From NCBI GenBank assembly GCA_013397115.1, contig VWZW01002466.1, positions 221,872 through 285,871 on the forward strand: a DNA stretch of 64,000 nucleotides. The letters run 5' to 3'. The stretch comes from Edolisoma coerulescens. Lineage: Eukaryota > Chordata > Aves > Passeriformes > Campephagidae. Each line of letters starts with the position of its first letter. Position 1 is the first letter of the stretch. A model generated the notes under the pieces. It had not been told where the DNA came from and did no database searches. It saw only the letters and a list, made by a program, of their open reading frames with translations. The translations under genes were made by a program, and so were the position numbers. Of the stretch, positions 1 through 12,225 are shown in pieces.

Positions 1-3000
1 GCTTAACTTAGCCAGTTGCAATTTCTGAATTCTTCCACTAAAGATGCATTAAAAAAAATATATCCTTCCCTAACACAGCTTTGCCAGGAGCTCAGGCTTT
101 CAAATTACTTGAAATTGTATCACAAATCGAGAGCTTGCAAGAAATATGGAGAGATTCTCTGGTAAGTACATGACAGAGATAATGGAAACCAATGTAATCC
201 AGAAAATCCAGTTCTGCTGAAAGTAAGAAAGTAAGGACAGTTGTCTTCCTAGGGAGATAAAAACTGACAGCTCAAGAAAGAACTGAAGGGAAAAAAAGTC
301 TTTATCACAAAAGAATAGTTTTCTGATGTATTTCAAGTACTGAAAAATCTAGGATTTGCCTAACAGCTCTGCTGGCAGATCTCAGCCAGAGAACTCAGAA
401 AGATTACAGGAGGTAGTGTCTATCAGTTCACTTTTTTTGCATAAAACCCATGCTAGTCCACGTCTGAGCATGGGAACGGCATCGTGGTGGTGTTACAAAA
501 GGTACAATCCCCTCCCTTTTACCCTGTTACTAAACCAGAGACACCGTTCACGCTGCAGCTCAGCTCCTCAGGGGCTGGGAGGAGCGGAGGATCATTGCCC
601 ACTGCCAAGACCCCACACCACCACTGCAAGTCCCTGTGACACTGCGTGGGCTGACAGAGCAGGCAAATGCACCTCAGGCTGAGCCAGAGGAAAACAGGAT
701 TACACAGGCAAATGACTCCTTGGGTTTGTGAGATGATCAGGCCGAATCAGTAACCAGGGAACACCTCACAGCATCACTGTGTCAGCCCACCTGCATTTTA
801 GCTCTTAGTTTTAACAGCAGTTTGCCATGGAATTGTCACACTTAAGAAAAAAAAACCCAAACCACATTCTGTTTGTAATACATGATAGTTCTTTTCAGCA
901 ATCAAAACCATTTGAGTATTCTGCTCAAAAAAGAATGTTCTTAGATTGTCTTCGTGGGTTTCCTCAGCTCTTTTGCTGAGAACGGCAAGAGCGTGGGCAA
1001 GCACAGCAAGCAACAAAAGTGTGATTAGAGAGCCCAGAGAGGCTCGACATGGCTTCCTTGATAGCAAGGACAAGGTGTGCTCTGCTCATCCAAAATCCCT
1101 CTTCTTTCCATAGCAAGGATTCATGGTATCTCTCCGAAGGAGGGACTCTCCGTCTCATCCTCTCTGCCTGTTACTGCTCCCCGGTTCTCCACACCAACAA
1201 AAAACCTGTCTCTTTTTTGTGCTATTTGGCAAACAGGTTACTTAAATCAGTATTTCAGCTGGTGCTGGGTAGAAAAAACGATGTGCCAAGAGAAATGCTG
1301 TGACATTCACAGAATTCCTCTGAGCTTTCCATGTGCACGCCATGGTGTCGTGCTGCCAAAGGGCACCTCTGGAATTTAGGAAGATATTGCTGTGGAGTCC
1401 AAAGGCACTGCAGCACAGATATCATTACACAGAACCTGTGTCTCGGGTTAGCCAAGGCAATCATTCAAAGCAGCAGCTCATCAAAAAGACCCTCAAGAAG
1501 CCGCCAAAGCTCTGTAGCTCCTGTCAACAAGATCCTGCAGGGGAAAACACAAGTGACGAAGAAAAAAAAACGTCTCTAACTTTTAGCAGCAGATCAATGA
1601 AATACATCAGTACATCTCATCCCTTAGCAGACAACATTTGGCCTCATGGAACGTGCTATTGGACAAAATTGGCAGGAAAACCTCTCCAAAGCACAGGCCC
1701 CTCACAGCAACAGCTCCAGAGATAAAACTGTGAGTTCTGAGCGAAGCACAGAGTTCTGATACAGGAAGATGTAAAGGTGGCTGACAGAACAACAGCTCTG
1801 CAGTCGAGGTTTGCATTTCTCCCGCCATCACAGGCCTAACAGCTCCTTCATGTCTGATAAGCAAGCGAGAGCAACGCAGAAATATGTTAATTGTAAACAG
1901 GTTTTATTTCCAGGACACTTGCCTTGTGTCTAATTAAAATTAAAGGAGAAACGGGATTTGGATGGCTTGGAAAGATAAGGGAAATGAAACAGGTTTGGTC
2001 CAGCAGCCCATCACAACCTCCTCATGGAGCTGAGGGATCTCAGAGGAACAAGAGCACTGTGTTTGCATGTGAATATTAAACACATTGTACTGCAGTCAAA
2101 TACCTCCCCTACGGAAAAAGGAATTGCTTCCCTGCTTTCCTGGGGAAGGCAAGGCCCTGGAAAAAGCCTGGCTCCCTGTGCAGCTGGTCCTGCATAGAGC
2201 CAGAGCCTTGCAGAGCACCCAGCACAGCCACCAGGATGTGCCTCCACCCAAACCCCAGCACTGCTCCAGCAGCATCTGCCCATTTATCAATCTGGCAAAC
2301 ATCAACAAAGCCAAGGGCTCCAAGAACCCTGCCTCCATTTCAGATGGCTTCACCGTGACCAAACCCTTCACCTCCCTCGGGTCAAGGAGATGTAAGGATT
2401 TTCAGGATGGAGCATCCTGCGCTTTGTGGCCAGCTGAAGGGCTGCCTCCCCCCACCTACAGGCACAGCAGCCTTCGCTCTGTGCCCTCAGGGAAATGCAG
2501 AAAGGATTCGGAGGTATGCACACGTTTATAGAAGTTTGAATTCCCACCCACCAGTCTCCAGCAGCGTTGTTCACAATGAATTTGGGGCTGCAAAGCAAAG
2601 GAGAGCAGTGCTGTGGCTGTAAGAACACTGGCCAGGTGAAATAGAGACATTGCCTTAAGGAAGGAACCAAAAGCTTTCTGAAATCATGAGACAATCAGTG
2701 CTTTTGGCTTCCTGGCTTAGGAACAGCTCTGACACCTGGGCACAGAGAGATTCCAGCACCAGGGAATCAATGAACACTGCTCACTCCTCACCTCCCACGC
2801 TCAGTTAAGCACTACTTACTCCAAGTTGCATTTCTCTCCCCCAACACAAGCTTTAGGTGATATAAACCATTATTATCCATCCTCATGGGTTTCATACACA
2901 AAATATCTTTATTTAAAGAAAAAACCTCTTCATGGGAGTGGTAAAACACACTCTGGGTACATCACCATAATGCAATCAGAGCAGGATTTTGTTTGACAGT

Positions 3001-3413
3001 TTAGAACATAAAATTATATTGGATGAGGGGAGAAAGGTTTTCATGCAGTAATAAAAGCTACAATCCTAAAATAATCACTCCACTTGAACATACCTTCAAA
3101 ATGTATTCTCATTTAATACTGCTGGTATACAGGGAATTCTCCCTCTCTGCTAGATAATGTCAGGTGTTCAGATTAATAATTTTTGATTTTCTCCTCTTAC
3201 TCACACTTTCAACCCAGCAGTAACATACCCCATTACCTGTTTCACACTAATTAGCAACAACAAAACCCAAGCTGTTTTAACACAGAGCCTCTTTTTGTGT
3301 TACACAATGGAAATTGGATGGGCAACATAACTGAAAGGGTAGGAAAGGGCGGGTTGAGAAAAAACCCTGTAAGATGAGAAAAATCACTTTAAATTCTGAG
3401 TGGAGGCAAATTT
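1..3413. other. Unique AT-leaning DNA, no gene recognised
   Basis: I see no repeat family, RNA gene or convincing exon here. The longest open frames reach about 150 codons (for example plus strand 2085-2531). They overlap one another on both strands, show no domain, and lack a good splice or promoter context. Intronic or intergenic DNA is the best description. Confidence 0.5.
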
Positions 3414-3486
3414 CATAGAATCATTAAGGTTGAAGAAGATGTCCAAGACCATTGAGTCCAACCTTTGACCTTGCACCACATTCGAA
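3414..3486 (-). repeat. CR1 LINE 3'-end fragment
   Basis: The plus strand reads CATAGAATCATTAAGGTTG and then a phrase resembling 'gtccaacctttgacc', which is the reverse complement of the CR1 3' terminus (octamer tail followed by the 'ttccaacct' segment). Only about 70 bases remain, with several substitutions, so this is an old 5'-truncated copy. Confidence 0.75.
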
Positions 3487-6400
3487 AAAGATATATTGGC
3501 TATTACTGCCTTGCAAAATCAAATAATTTGTCTAATTATATAAAAAAGTGCTGTCTATGCAGATAAAGACCATGAGAAAAACCTAATTATTAATTAACAC
3601 ATCTCCTTGAATCTTGTACTTCAGTGAAACATTAAAGTGAGTGTTCCACCAGACTTGCCAAAAAGTACAAGTAGCAGAGTTAATACTAAGAAAAAAATCT
3701 TAGCACAATTTCTTTTCAGAATCCAGAAACTTTCATAATCACAGGCACTTTTTGAAACATAAATAAGAAAATACCAGGTCAGACCAGTGTGGCAGGCTCA
3801 GCTTTCCTTCTCTCTGGAGTAAGTTTTCCCCTGAGTTCCCCCTGTGGCACGTCCTCCATCACTGGTTAGAGCCAAATCTTCCCAGTTGTGGTTTTGGTGG
3901 CCTTTCCACCCTCCAAAGCATCAACACTGCCTATAAAATGTACCATTCTTCCTTTCTGCCCAGAATTCTACAGCCACGAGTGGTGCAGTGCTGTGAATAC
4001 TCACTTTTGTAGGGGGCTTTCCAGCAAACTGGCTCCTCATTAGTAGAACAAATGTTAATTAATATTTTCAATTAACTGCCAAAGTCCCAGCAGTTTGGGA
4101 GTGCAGGCTCTGCCCTGAGCTTGGCTGCTCTGCAGCAGTGAGCAGAAGGCTGGTCTGGCAGGGAAAAAGGGAGAAAAAGCTCTATTTTGTGGTCAGATCC
4201 AGCAAATCGCTTCCCAAGCACTGCTGAGGGCGGATGGAAGAGTGGGGGCATCACACAGGTGAGACACCCATGCAGTGACTGTTCAAATTCCAAGCAAAAA
4301 TGTCCTGTTCACAGGAATATAATCCAGGGGAAGGTACAGAAACAAAGGCAGCTGGGGTGCCCCACCACATCAGTATGGGCTGCACTCCTGAGGCTGGGGG
4401 ACAAGTCCTGCCCCAGGGGAGAAGGAATTCCGGGTGAAGAATCTGCTACAGCTTTAACAGCCCCTGTGCCCACTGACAGATAAACTCCCAACCTTCAAAC
4501 TGCCAGAAGCAGCTGAACAGGAATTCAATAAATATCTCAAAGAGGGGGGAAAAAACATTATTACCCATACAAAGCCATTCAATAGTACTTAAAAGCATCT
4601 CTGTTCACATCAGCAGCCAAAAGCAGACCATCAAAGCAGGACCAGCCAGTTTAGTGCACACAGAAGGAAAAAAATATTAAAAGGCTCACCCTTGTGCTGT
4701 TATTAAGCTACATCCACTGGCATTCATGAGCATGAGACAGTTCAGGCAAGAATCAATTTCCCTTCACACTCATCAACCAAAAAAAGAAGTTAATGTTTTC
4801 CAAGTGGTGGAAAATCAGGATACCAGACTTTAGGGACCTGCTCCAGCTGTCCCCTGCAATATCACCAACTTCCCTCACAATGCCCAGGAATTTATCCAAT
4901 ACATTTTTCTAACCTTCCCTCTCCCAAACTCCTTCAGTGTAACCAGTACTCTCAGCTCCTTCTGACATCCAGAAATTGCCCCTTGTTAGAGGTGGCATAA
5001 AGTGTGGCTGATTCCGAGTGGCCAGAAAAAAGAAATACAGTCAGGAACTGGGGAACCCACAGCACAGTTTCTCTCTCACTGAAGATAATTTGAGTTTATT
5101 TTCTATAGTCGGCTGCAGTTTTCCTTGAAAATGAAGTAAACAAGCTGTGGGAGCTCTACTCCTGTGTCAGAGCTGATCAGAAATACATGATGGGGTCAAA
5201 AACCACTGCAGAGATGCTGACAAATGAGAATGGAAATAAAAAAAAACATTTAAGCCTGCAATGAGACTAAAAACGTTGTCTGTGCCATGACCAACAACTT
5301 TGTCCTTGATTCAGCACAACAGGGAGGGATCAGCTGAGGTTTCAAAGCCTGACAATCTCCAATATCTGTGTTCTTCTAGGCTCTTCCCTTTCACACCATC
5401 CACTGAGTATTCTCTGAGTGTAGGGAGGGAGGTGTCACAGCACTGCCCAACAGCAGCCTGTTCTGTGCTGGCTGCCAAGGAGCAAAAATTAGACTCTGAA
5501 AGATGCCAGCGATGTCTTTATTTGCAGCTCTAAAAGAGATCCAAGAACATCAATTGGAGCATTCATAACTTTGGAGCCCTCAGCAGGCCCTACAGATGGG
5601 TAGAGAGAAAAGCTTTGTTTCTCAGGGGCTGAGGAGGCTGTTCCAACAACCACAAGCTCTCAGATGTGCTTTCCCTCGTTCCCCTTGCTGTGGCACCACA
5701 GGAACACACAGTGGCTTTGCAAGGCCTCTGGACTGGAAGGGCAGAGGAGGCTGGGTGAGAGGAAATCAGCCTTCTGCACAGGAGCTTCTGGGGCACATCA
5801 TGGTCCTGAGCAGGGCTGGCAGAGCTGCTCACAAAAATACAGGTCATGGCGTGAGGACAGCACATCCTGACTCGTGTTTTGGGGTTCACAGACAGCTGAC
5901 ACTTCCCAAAGCCTCTGCAGTTCTAAGAACTGAAATACAATCTGCTTCTAAGGACTGGAACCTCCATACAAAGTTCATCACCAGATTTATCAAGGTGCAC
6001 CGGCAGCAACAACACTAATCCACACTTCTAATTTAATCTACGATTAGTTCATACTTTTTACAGAGTTCAACCAGGAGATGAATGTGAAATATCTACTGCT
6101 GGAAGTGCTGAAAGAAACTCATTTGCTGAGGACACTGAGCAACACCACCTGGAGTTGAGTTGCCATCCCCTTTGGTGTCCAACCCACTTCTTCTTAAAAG
6201 AACCACAGCTCACCTGTTTCACAGAAAATGCTGTATCAGCATTGACTGTTCTTTCAGTCTATAAATTAATTCTAGATCTAATGAGCTTCACAGCTGGCAC
6301 TCACCAGCATCTGCTTTTCTCCCCTCAGCAGCTGGCAGACCAAAGGGATCCTGTGATAATTCCCCTCCACGTCACAGGCCCCCACTGCTGCTGAGAGATG

Positions 6401-6680
6401 AATTTGTGTTCATCAGGTGCTGTTTGGGCAGCTTTTGTGCCACAAGAACTGTCCTGTCTACCATCATCTTAACAACTGCTTTGGTAGGTAATGCAGTCCT
6501 AAAACAGAATAAAATGAAGGGCAAGAGCAGCCAGCATTCTGAACTGCCTGCCAAGGTGGGCTTTCATCCTCCTTGTGCCTTCAAGGCACTGCAGTGGAAT
6601 AAATTCCTGAAATTTGAGGCTGTTCACTGCTGCAAAGCACATCAGTCAGACTTTCCTGGCTTTTTCCTTCCCTTACAGTA
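3487..6680. other. Unique DNA, no gene recognised
   Basis: No coding exon or clear repeat. A phrase near 3770-3800 (ACCAGGTCAGACCAGTG) faintly recalls a tetrapod CR1-like segment but is too short to call. Open frames such as plus 5596-6018 (140 codons) have opposing frames on the other strand and no recognisable domain. Confidence 0.45.
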
Positions 6681-6800
6681 GGAAGATAATAGTACCAGCT
6701 AGAGCAACTGCACAGCAGTGTTGAAAGGATTAATTAGCTAATATTTCTACAGTCTTAAGCATGTAGAACATCACAGATGCACAGTGTAATTACTGTTATT
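6681..6800 (+). repeat. MIR/CORE-SINE-like relic
   Basis: The stretch follows the order of the 3' half of a MIR-type SINE: GATAATAGTACC, a degenerate middle, AGGATTAATTAGCTAATAT, then AAGCATGTAGAACATCAC and an ending in TTACTGTTATTAG. These blocks match the MIR phrases 'gataatagtacctacc', 'gaggattaaatgagttaat' and 'agcgcttagaac' with many substitutions, as expected for an ancient amniote insertion. The upstream tRNA-like head is not visible. Recognition is from memory of the consensus, not an alignment. Confidence 0.6.
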
Positions 6801-7728
6801 AGGTGAGTGATTTCTTTGACTCGCTGGGACAACACACATTTTATCTGTCATCTTTTCATGGCACAGACATCTGCCACCAAATAACCTCAGCTAAAAAGAA
6901 ACCTGAATATCATGGCCTAAACTATCCATGATGTTGGGGGTTTTTTTGGGGGGGAGGCTGTTAATTTTTTTTCAAGCATCTATTATTTCTCATTATCAAT
7001 AAGGGAGAGAAATTCTGCTGATATCCACGAAGCCTTAAAGCTGGCCACAAATGGAGGCTGACACAAAAGCTGCTGACCTACTTGCAAAGTGCAGTATCCT
7101 CCTAAAAACCACGTTGCAAATTAAACTATGCTGGGTCTGCTTTCCCTGACTTCCAGCAATGTCCAGAAAGGCTTTAGCTGCTGAGCAAACCCACTCTAGA
7201 GCTATTAATGGGATGAAGTTCTCTTCCTTAGGATGTTCTGGTGGGGCTGGGATGAGTCAGGGCACTGGAGGTTGCAGGTACTCTACAATCAAAAGTAAGA
7301 TGAGCTAAACTACAAGAAAGGGGACGAGAATACAGCTTTTTGTGGAAATTCTAGGGGAAAACTTCGGCACAAAGGAGCCGAGAAGAGTGGGATAGAATTG
7401 GAAGCTGGACTTGCGTGCATGTGTCAAGGGTGATGCTAATCCAATGTTAGTAACTTCGTACTGCAAATAACAGATGATTTCAGGATGTTGATATTCTCTC
7501 TCTCAAGCATAAAAATCAGTGCTTTTCATGGAAATTTAGGTCAGCACACAACCACAGCTACAAGCCTGATGAACACGTTAAGGAACAGTTTAAAGCAATG
7601 CTAAACCAAACAGCTGAAGAAATACAGGGTGTAGAGATGTCATCAAAGGGCACAGGAAATTCACTCTCTGGGAGATTTGCAGTGCCATGAATCCTTGGTG
7701 TTCTGTAGGAAAAGAATAGGAACAGACA
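6801..7728. other. Unique DNA, no gene recognised
   Basis: A T/G homopolymer patch lies near 6940-6955. Nothing else stands out, and no exon or repeat family was recognised before the CR1 copy that begins at about 7729. Confidence 0.45.
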
Positions 7729-8354
7729 GGATCCCAGGATGGCTCAGGCTGCAGGGAGCACAGCGGGCACCCGGTGGCACCTCCCTGCTCCAGCAGGGCC
7801 ATCCCAGAGCCCAGGGCACAGCATTGTGTGCACACAGCTCTGGAACAGCCCCAGGGAGGAGAGCCCAGAGCCTCTCTGCACAATCTGCTCAGGGCTGGGC
7901 ACTGCCCAGGGCAGAAGTTCTGCCTCCTGGGCAGGGGAATTGCTGGGCTCAGGCCCTGCCCGTGGCTCTGGGGCCATTGCTGGGCCCCCGGAGCAGAGCC
8001 CGGGCCCTGCTCGGAGCCCTCCCTGCAGCCAGGGACAGCCAGGGCTGAGGGCCCCTCTCAGCTGGGGCTCCTCTCCAGGCTGAGCAGCCCCGGCTCCCTC
8101 AGCCTTTCCCGGGCACGGAGATGCTCCAGGCCCTTCCTCAGCCCCGCAGCCCCCGCTCCAGCAGCTCCCTGGCCCTGCTGGGCTGAGGATCCAGAGCTGG
8201 GCACGGCACTGCAGAGGTGCCCCAGGGCTGGCCAGAGGGGCAGGATCCCTCCCTGCCCTGCTGGGAATGCTCTTCCTGCTGCCCCCAGGATCCCCTTGGC
8301 CTCCTTGGCCCCAGGACACTCTGCTGGCTCAGGGACAGCTCGGTGTCCCCCAGG
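7729..8354 (-). repeat. GC-rich CR1 LINE, 5'-truncated (copy A)
   Basis: Read on the minus strand, this runs from the C-terminal part of the CR1 reverse-transcriptase frame into the 3' region. It includes a 'gctgagggagccggggctgctcagcctggagagg' type of segment in which RERLREPGLLSLE-like residues are visible, and it ends in the 3' phrase CTGAGCCATCCTGGGATCC. It is almost the same sequence as 28939-29556 on the opposite strand, differing by a 9-bp deletion and very few substitutions. The long open frames on both strands here (plus 7774-8610, minus 7744-8319) follow from high GC content and are not genes. The 5' break falls at CCCCCAGG near 8354. Confidence 0.88.
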
Positions 8355-9394
8355 AACTACTACTCAAAGCAGCACAACAGCTCCAGGCACTCACCCACTG
8401 AAACTGGGCTGGGGTCCCTACATTACTTATAGTCCAATTCAGCAAGCAACTCTCAGGTTGAGGGACTCAGGGAATTCCAAAGAACACCACCTGGCAGACC
8501 TTCGTTTCCCAGGGACACACACACCAGCCTGGGTCACACGGAATTCTCTCCCAGACTCACAGACGATGTCTCTGGTAGCAGCCAGCTGGGCTCATTTAAA
8601 TCCACTTTAAGGATAACACCACCATGCAAAGCAGGAGAGCACAGCGCTGTTCTCCCAGCTTCCTGCTTTTCCCAATCTGTCAGCCCCAGAGAGCTGCTCC
8701 CAGAGCTGATCAGTCACAGCTCCAATTCCACCTCTGCATGATTAGCCAGCATTAGCAAAGCCAAATCAATGGCTTGATTGCAGATTTGCCAAACAGAAGG
8801 GCAATGTGCATGCATTAGAATGATGAGGCAATTTGCAACTTCATTACCTCCTTCAGAGACACGTGAGCTTTTACCCTAAAAGCGGCACACAGATTTTAAA
8901 TCGTGCTGAACCCTAGAGCTGCCCTGGTTTTCCCTGCAGGAGCCTACAGAATTAACAGCTGATACACTGAGGCCAAGCCTGTGCCAGCCCCCACGACAGC
9001 CTTGATGAAGAAAAAAAGTCATCAAGAGTCCCTCTGAAGGGAGCAGAAGGCCCTACCTGCAGGTCAGACCATCCTTAGGGAAGTCTCCTGCCTCCCTGGG
9101 GCTTGGGGTGAAGAAGAGAAGAGAAAGGTTCCTACTCCAGTACAGCCCTCAGTTTATTCATGATTGACTTCTCAGGGAGGCAGTGGTGAAGTTGCAACCA
9201 GAGGTCTGAGGGCAACCAGAGACTTCAAAGCCTTAGAATGACTGATTAAGGTAAGGGAGCAGAAGCAGTGTTCTCCTCTGTCATTCCAGTTTCAGGAAGA
9301 GCAGATTGACACCTGTCTGTGAGCTTGGTGTCACCCGCAGAATTCGGGGGTCTTTGATCAGAGGTTGGTTTACACAAAACCAGCTCAGGCTTGA
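8355..9394. other. Unique DNA with a conserved-looking AT-rich core
   Basis: Between 8735 and 8880 several TAAT/ATTA cores occur close together (GATTAGCC, CATTAGC, AATCAATGG, CATGCATTAG, TTCATTACC). This resembles a vertebrate conserved noncoding element more than random intron. There is no open frame of interest. The rest of the interval shows nothing recognisable. Confidence 0.35.
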
Positions 9395-9866
9395 GCCCCT
9401 CCCGGCCAGAGAGCCCTGGAGGGGCTGGAGTGTGTCCAGGGCAGGGAACGGAGCTGGGAAGGGGCTGGAGCCCCAGGAGCGGCTGAGGGAGCTGGGAAAG
9501 GGGCTCAGCCTGGAGCAAAGGAGGCTCAGGGGGGCCCTTGTGGCTCTGCACAACTCCCTGACAGGAGGGGGCAGCCGGGGGGGTCGGGCTCTGCTGCCAG
9601 GGAACAGGGACAGGACAAGGGGAAACGGCCTCAGGCTGGGCCAGGGGAGGCTCAGGTTGGACAGCAGCAGGAATTTCTGCATGGAAAGGGTGCTCAGGCC
9701 TTGGCAGGGGCTGCCCAGGGATGTGGTGGAGGCACCATTCCTGAAAGGATTTAGAAGACATATAAATGTGGCACTTGAGGACATGGGTTAGTGGTGGCCT
9801 TGGCAATGTCGGCTTAACAGTTGGACTTCATGATCTTAAACGTTCTTTCTGCCCTAAATGATTCTC
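9395..9866 (+). repeat. CR1 LINE 3' part
   Basis: In sense orientation the sequence passes through the end of the CR1 reverse-transcriptase frame (GGAGCGGCTGAGGGAGCTGG, then CTCAGCCTGGAGCAAAGGAGG). It continues through 'ggctgcccagggatgtggtgg' and 'catataaatgtggcacttgagg', and finishes with 'ttggacttcatgatcttaaa' and TAAATGATTCT. These are successive landmarks of a standard avian CR1 3' end. Opposing open frames of 160-186 codons in this block are by-products. Confidence 0.92.
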
Positions 9867-12169
9867 CCAGGGTAAAAGGGCAGCAGTCACTCACTGGAGT
9901 GAGAAATCGGGTGTGCCAGAGTCTCCTTGATGGCCGGCAAACAAAAATACATGCAGGAGAGATGGGCATCCCAAAAAACAGCCCCTTAGGAACCCTATCC
10001 TCACTCATAGCTGAATGACTCCATGGAAGCAAGCTACGCAGCTACAGAGACACCAGTATTTTCAGCTAAAGCACTGAAGTTTTGGGAAACTAAAAGCAGT
10101 TTTTGCAGACAGAAAATTATTATTCTTACTCAGCACTTGTGAGGTGAAAATGAGCAGTTACGTTCCACTCCAGCCACTGCACGGTTGTTTAGAAGGAACC
10201 TCTGGCTTTTACTTTATGTAAAATCCATGTCAGAATTGAGACAAGACTAGAATCAGTCTGCAGTTTGAGCAGCAACCTGCATTTTACTCAACCACTGTGC
10301 TTACATTTTTAATGACAGCTCTGCTGTGCATCCTCCTTAAACTGTTCCACAAAAGCCAGGGAAATTCCTGATGTTCCATATCATAGTGCGGACCCATTGC
10401 CGTGTGTCACCGTGACAATTCAGGTTGTCCGCTGTGAAAGTAGCTAAAATTACAGCTCTAACACCTAATGCAAAGTAAAAACATTCATCTAGTTTAAATA
10501 ATTTAATGGGGAGAAAACCAAGCACTTTCCCACATCTAAAACAACTTGCAAATACCACAGCAGTGAACTACAACCTCTTTATAGAGTCTCATCTAAAAGT
10601 AAAACTAAGAATACAAAGCATGCCTGAGGAGGGGGTGCCCTGCATTTAAACACCTGCCTATGTCTTGCTGAGGAATAACTTACTTAGAAAAAAAAAATAA
10701 AATCCAGAAAATCATCTTAAAGCCCAGAAGAATATATGTTACCCAAGTTCTCCTCCCCCAGCTCATTGATGCCTACCTGCAAATAAAAGATTGTAATCCA
10801 GCTTGTTGCAATTAGGTATCATTATCCTGCTCTGTTTTGTGATTTTCTTCATTAATGAACTGATTTCAGATATCGATAACTACAGTGTCTGCAAATTTTA
10901 ACAAAAATCTCCACAATAAAACAGTAATTCAATAATTCATGCTAATAAACCCTGACCAAAATCCCTCTCTTAGGCATAAATCACCAAGTAAGTACCAAGA
11001 GGAAGATTTGAATACAACTTTAAAATAATTGTTTTCAGATTAGCAATAGAAGGAAGCAGCAACTCCAACTCCAATGCTTTGGGGCTTGTTCGAAAAATTA
11101 AGAAAGCAGCTGATGCAATTGATGCTTTTCATCTGTTTATCAGCTTAAAAATCAAGTAAGTGCACATGAAAGGTCTGTGGTTTGCAACTGCACTTACCCC
11201 CAGCACAGAGCTGTCAGGGTGAACTTCTACATTAAACAGGATTTACTCAGGCAAGATATTGATAATTCAAGGTCAGGTCACACTGTATCACACACTATCT
11301 ACTCCTCTTGTGTTACCCCATTTCTCTGTGTCTTCTGAAAATTCAGACCCACAAGTTCTGTCTCTGCCAACTGCTACAGTCAAGCAGATGTTAGAAACAG
11401 CCACTGAGAACACACAGACAGGTTGTTATTTGTTACCACAGTATGAAATGCGCTCCCTAAAATATATCCGCATTAATTAAGATTATTGGAAGAATTAGGC
11501 TCTTAGTGCTGTCGATGTGGAAGCATACAAGAAACAAAGCAGCCAATAAGATTAAATAAATGTTTGCATTGATTTTATTTTTGTATGTATTTGAAACACT
11601 CATAGGACCCTAGGAGACAGACGGCTGTCTCGGGCACCGGCTGGAACATCTGCAGGAGCAGGAGGAAGGTCACCATCATCTGTGGCACAAGTGTGTAACT
11701 GCTGAGGCAAAGCAGCCCTAGAGAAACACCTCTGTACATGAATGCTAAGTTCAAACACACTGGTGAGTCAGATTTCCAGTTGCAGGTTGATTAAAACTGC
11801 AGATTTTGCACATTATGATGGTAAATTACTATTATCATAACTTTGGGACAGGTTATAGACAGGCATTACAGACAGGCTGAGCTGAAATCTAAATTGCCAG
11901 GCGGAGCAGGGATGCTCCTTCAAGGCTGGGGTTTAAAAGAAAATTTGAAGAGGTATTAAATCAAATACTAAGTCAATAAATAAAGTTATAACCATAGGGA
12001 AAAACACTCAACACAAGCAAGGAAGATCTAAGAGTTCTCTTGTGCCATGTTATGTACAAAAAAAATCTTTTAGAAAACTTTTCGGGTTCATTTTTGGGCT
12101 TTTTCCCTTCCTGTGGAATTAGAGGTGTTTATGAACACCTTCAGTTATGTGGCTTTATTCAGCTGTAGC
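9867..12169. other. Unique AT-rich DNA, no confirmed gene
   Basis: The interval is mostly AT-rich. At 10340-10560 and around 11590-11760 local composition changes and a few CpGs appear. The second patch holds a 61-codon minus-strand frame with a hydrophobic stretch that ends at an AATAAA-like signal (11575-11760). I cannot assign it to a family and do not call it a gene. Confidence 0.4.
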
Positions 12170-12225
12170 AGCTCTGGTTGGAAGGGACATCTCCAAACCA
12201 ACCTCCACCACAGCAGCACCAAACT
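12170..12225 (-). repeat. Probable CR1 3'-end fragment
   Basis: The phrase CTCTGGTTGGAAGGGACATC followed by TCCAAACCAACC matches the antisense of the CR1 3' terminal region ('ggttggaagggacctc...tccaacc'). The octamer tail is lost. It is short and decayed. Confidence 0.5.

Noticed and set aside
3765..3880. Phrase resembling the tetrapod CR1-like 'actgggtcagacca' segment
   Set aside because: Only about 20 bases match, too few to call a repeat.
7744..8610. Long open frames on both strands (191 and 278 codons)
   Set aside because: They lie in the GC-rich CR1 copy, are mirrored on both strands and recur in the inverted copy at 29 kb.
9246..9806. 186-, 167- and 161-codon frames
   Set aside because: Mutually overlapping frames over a plus-strand CR1.
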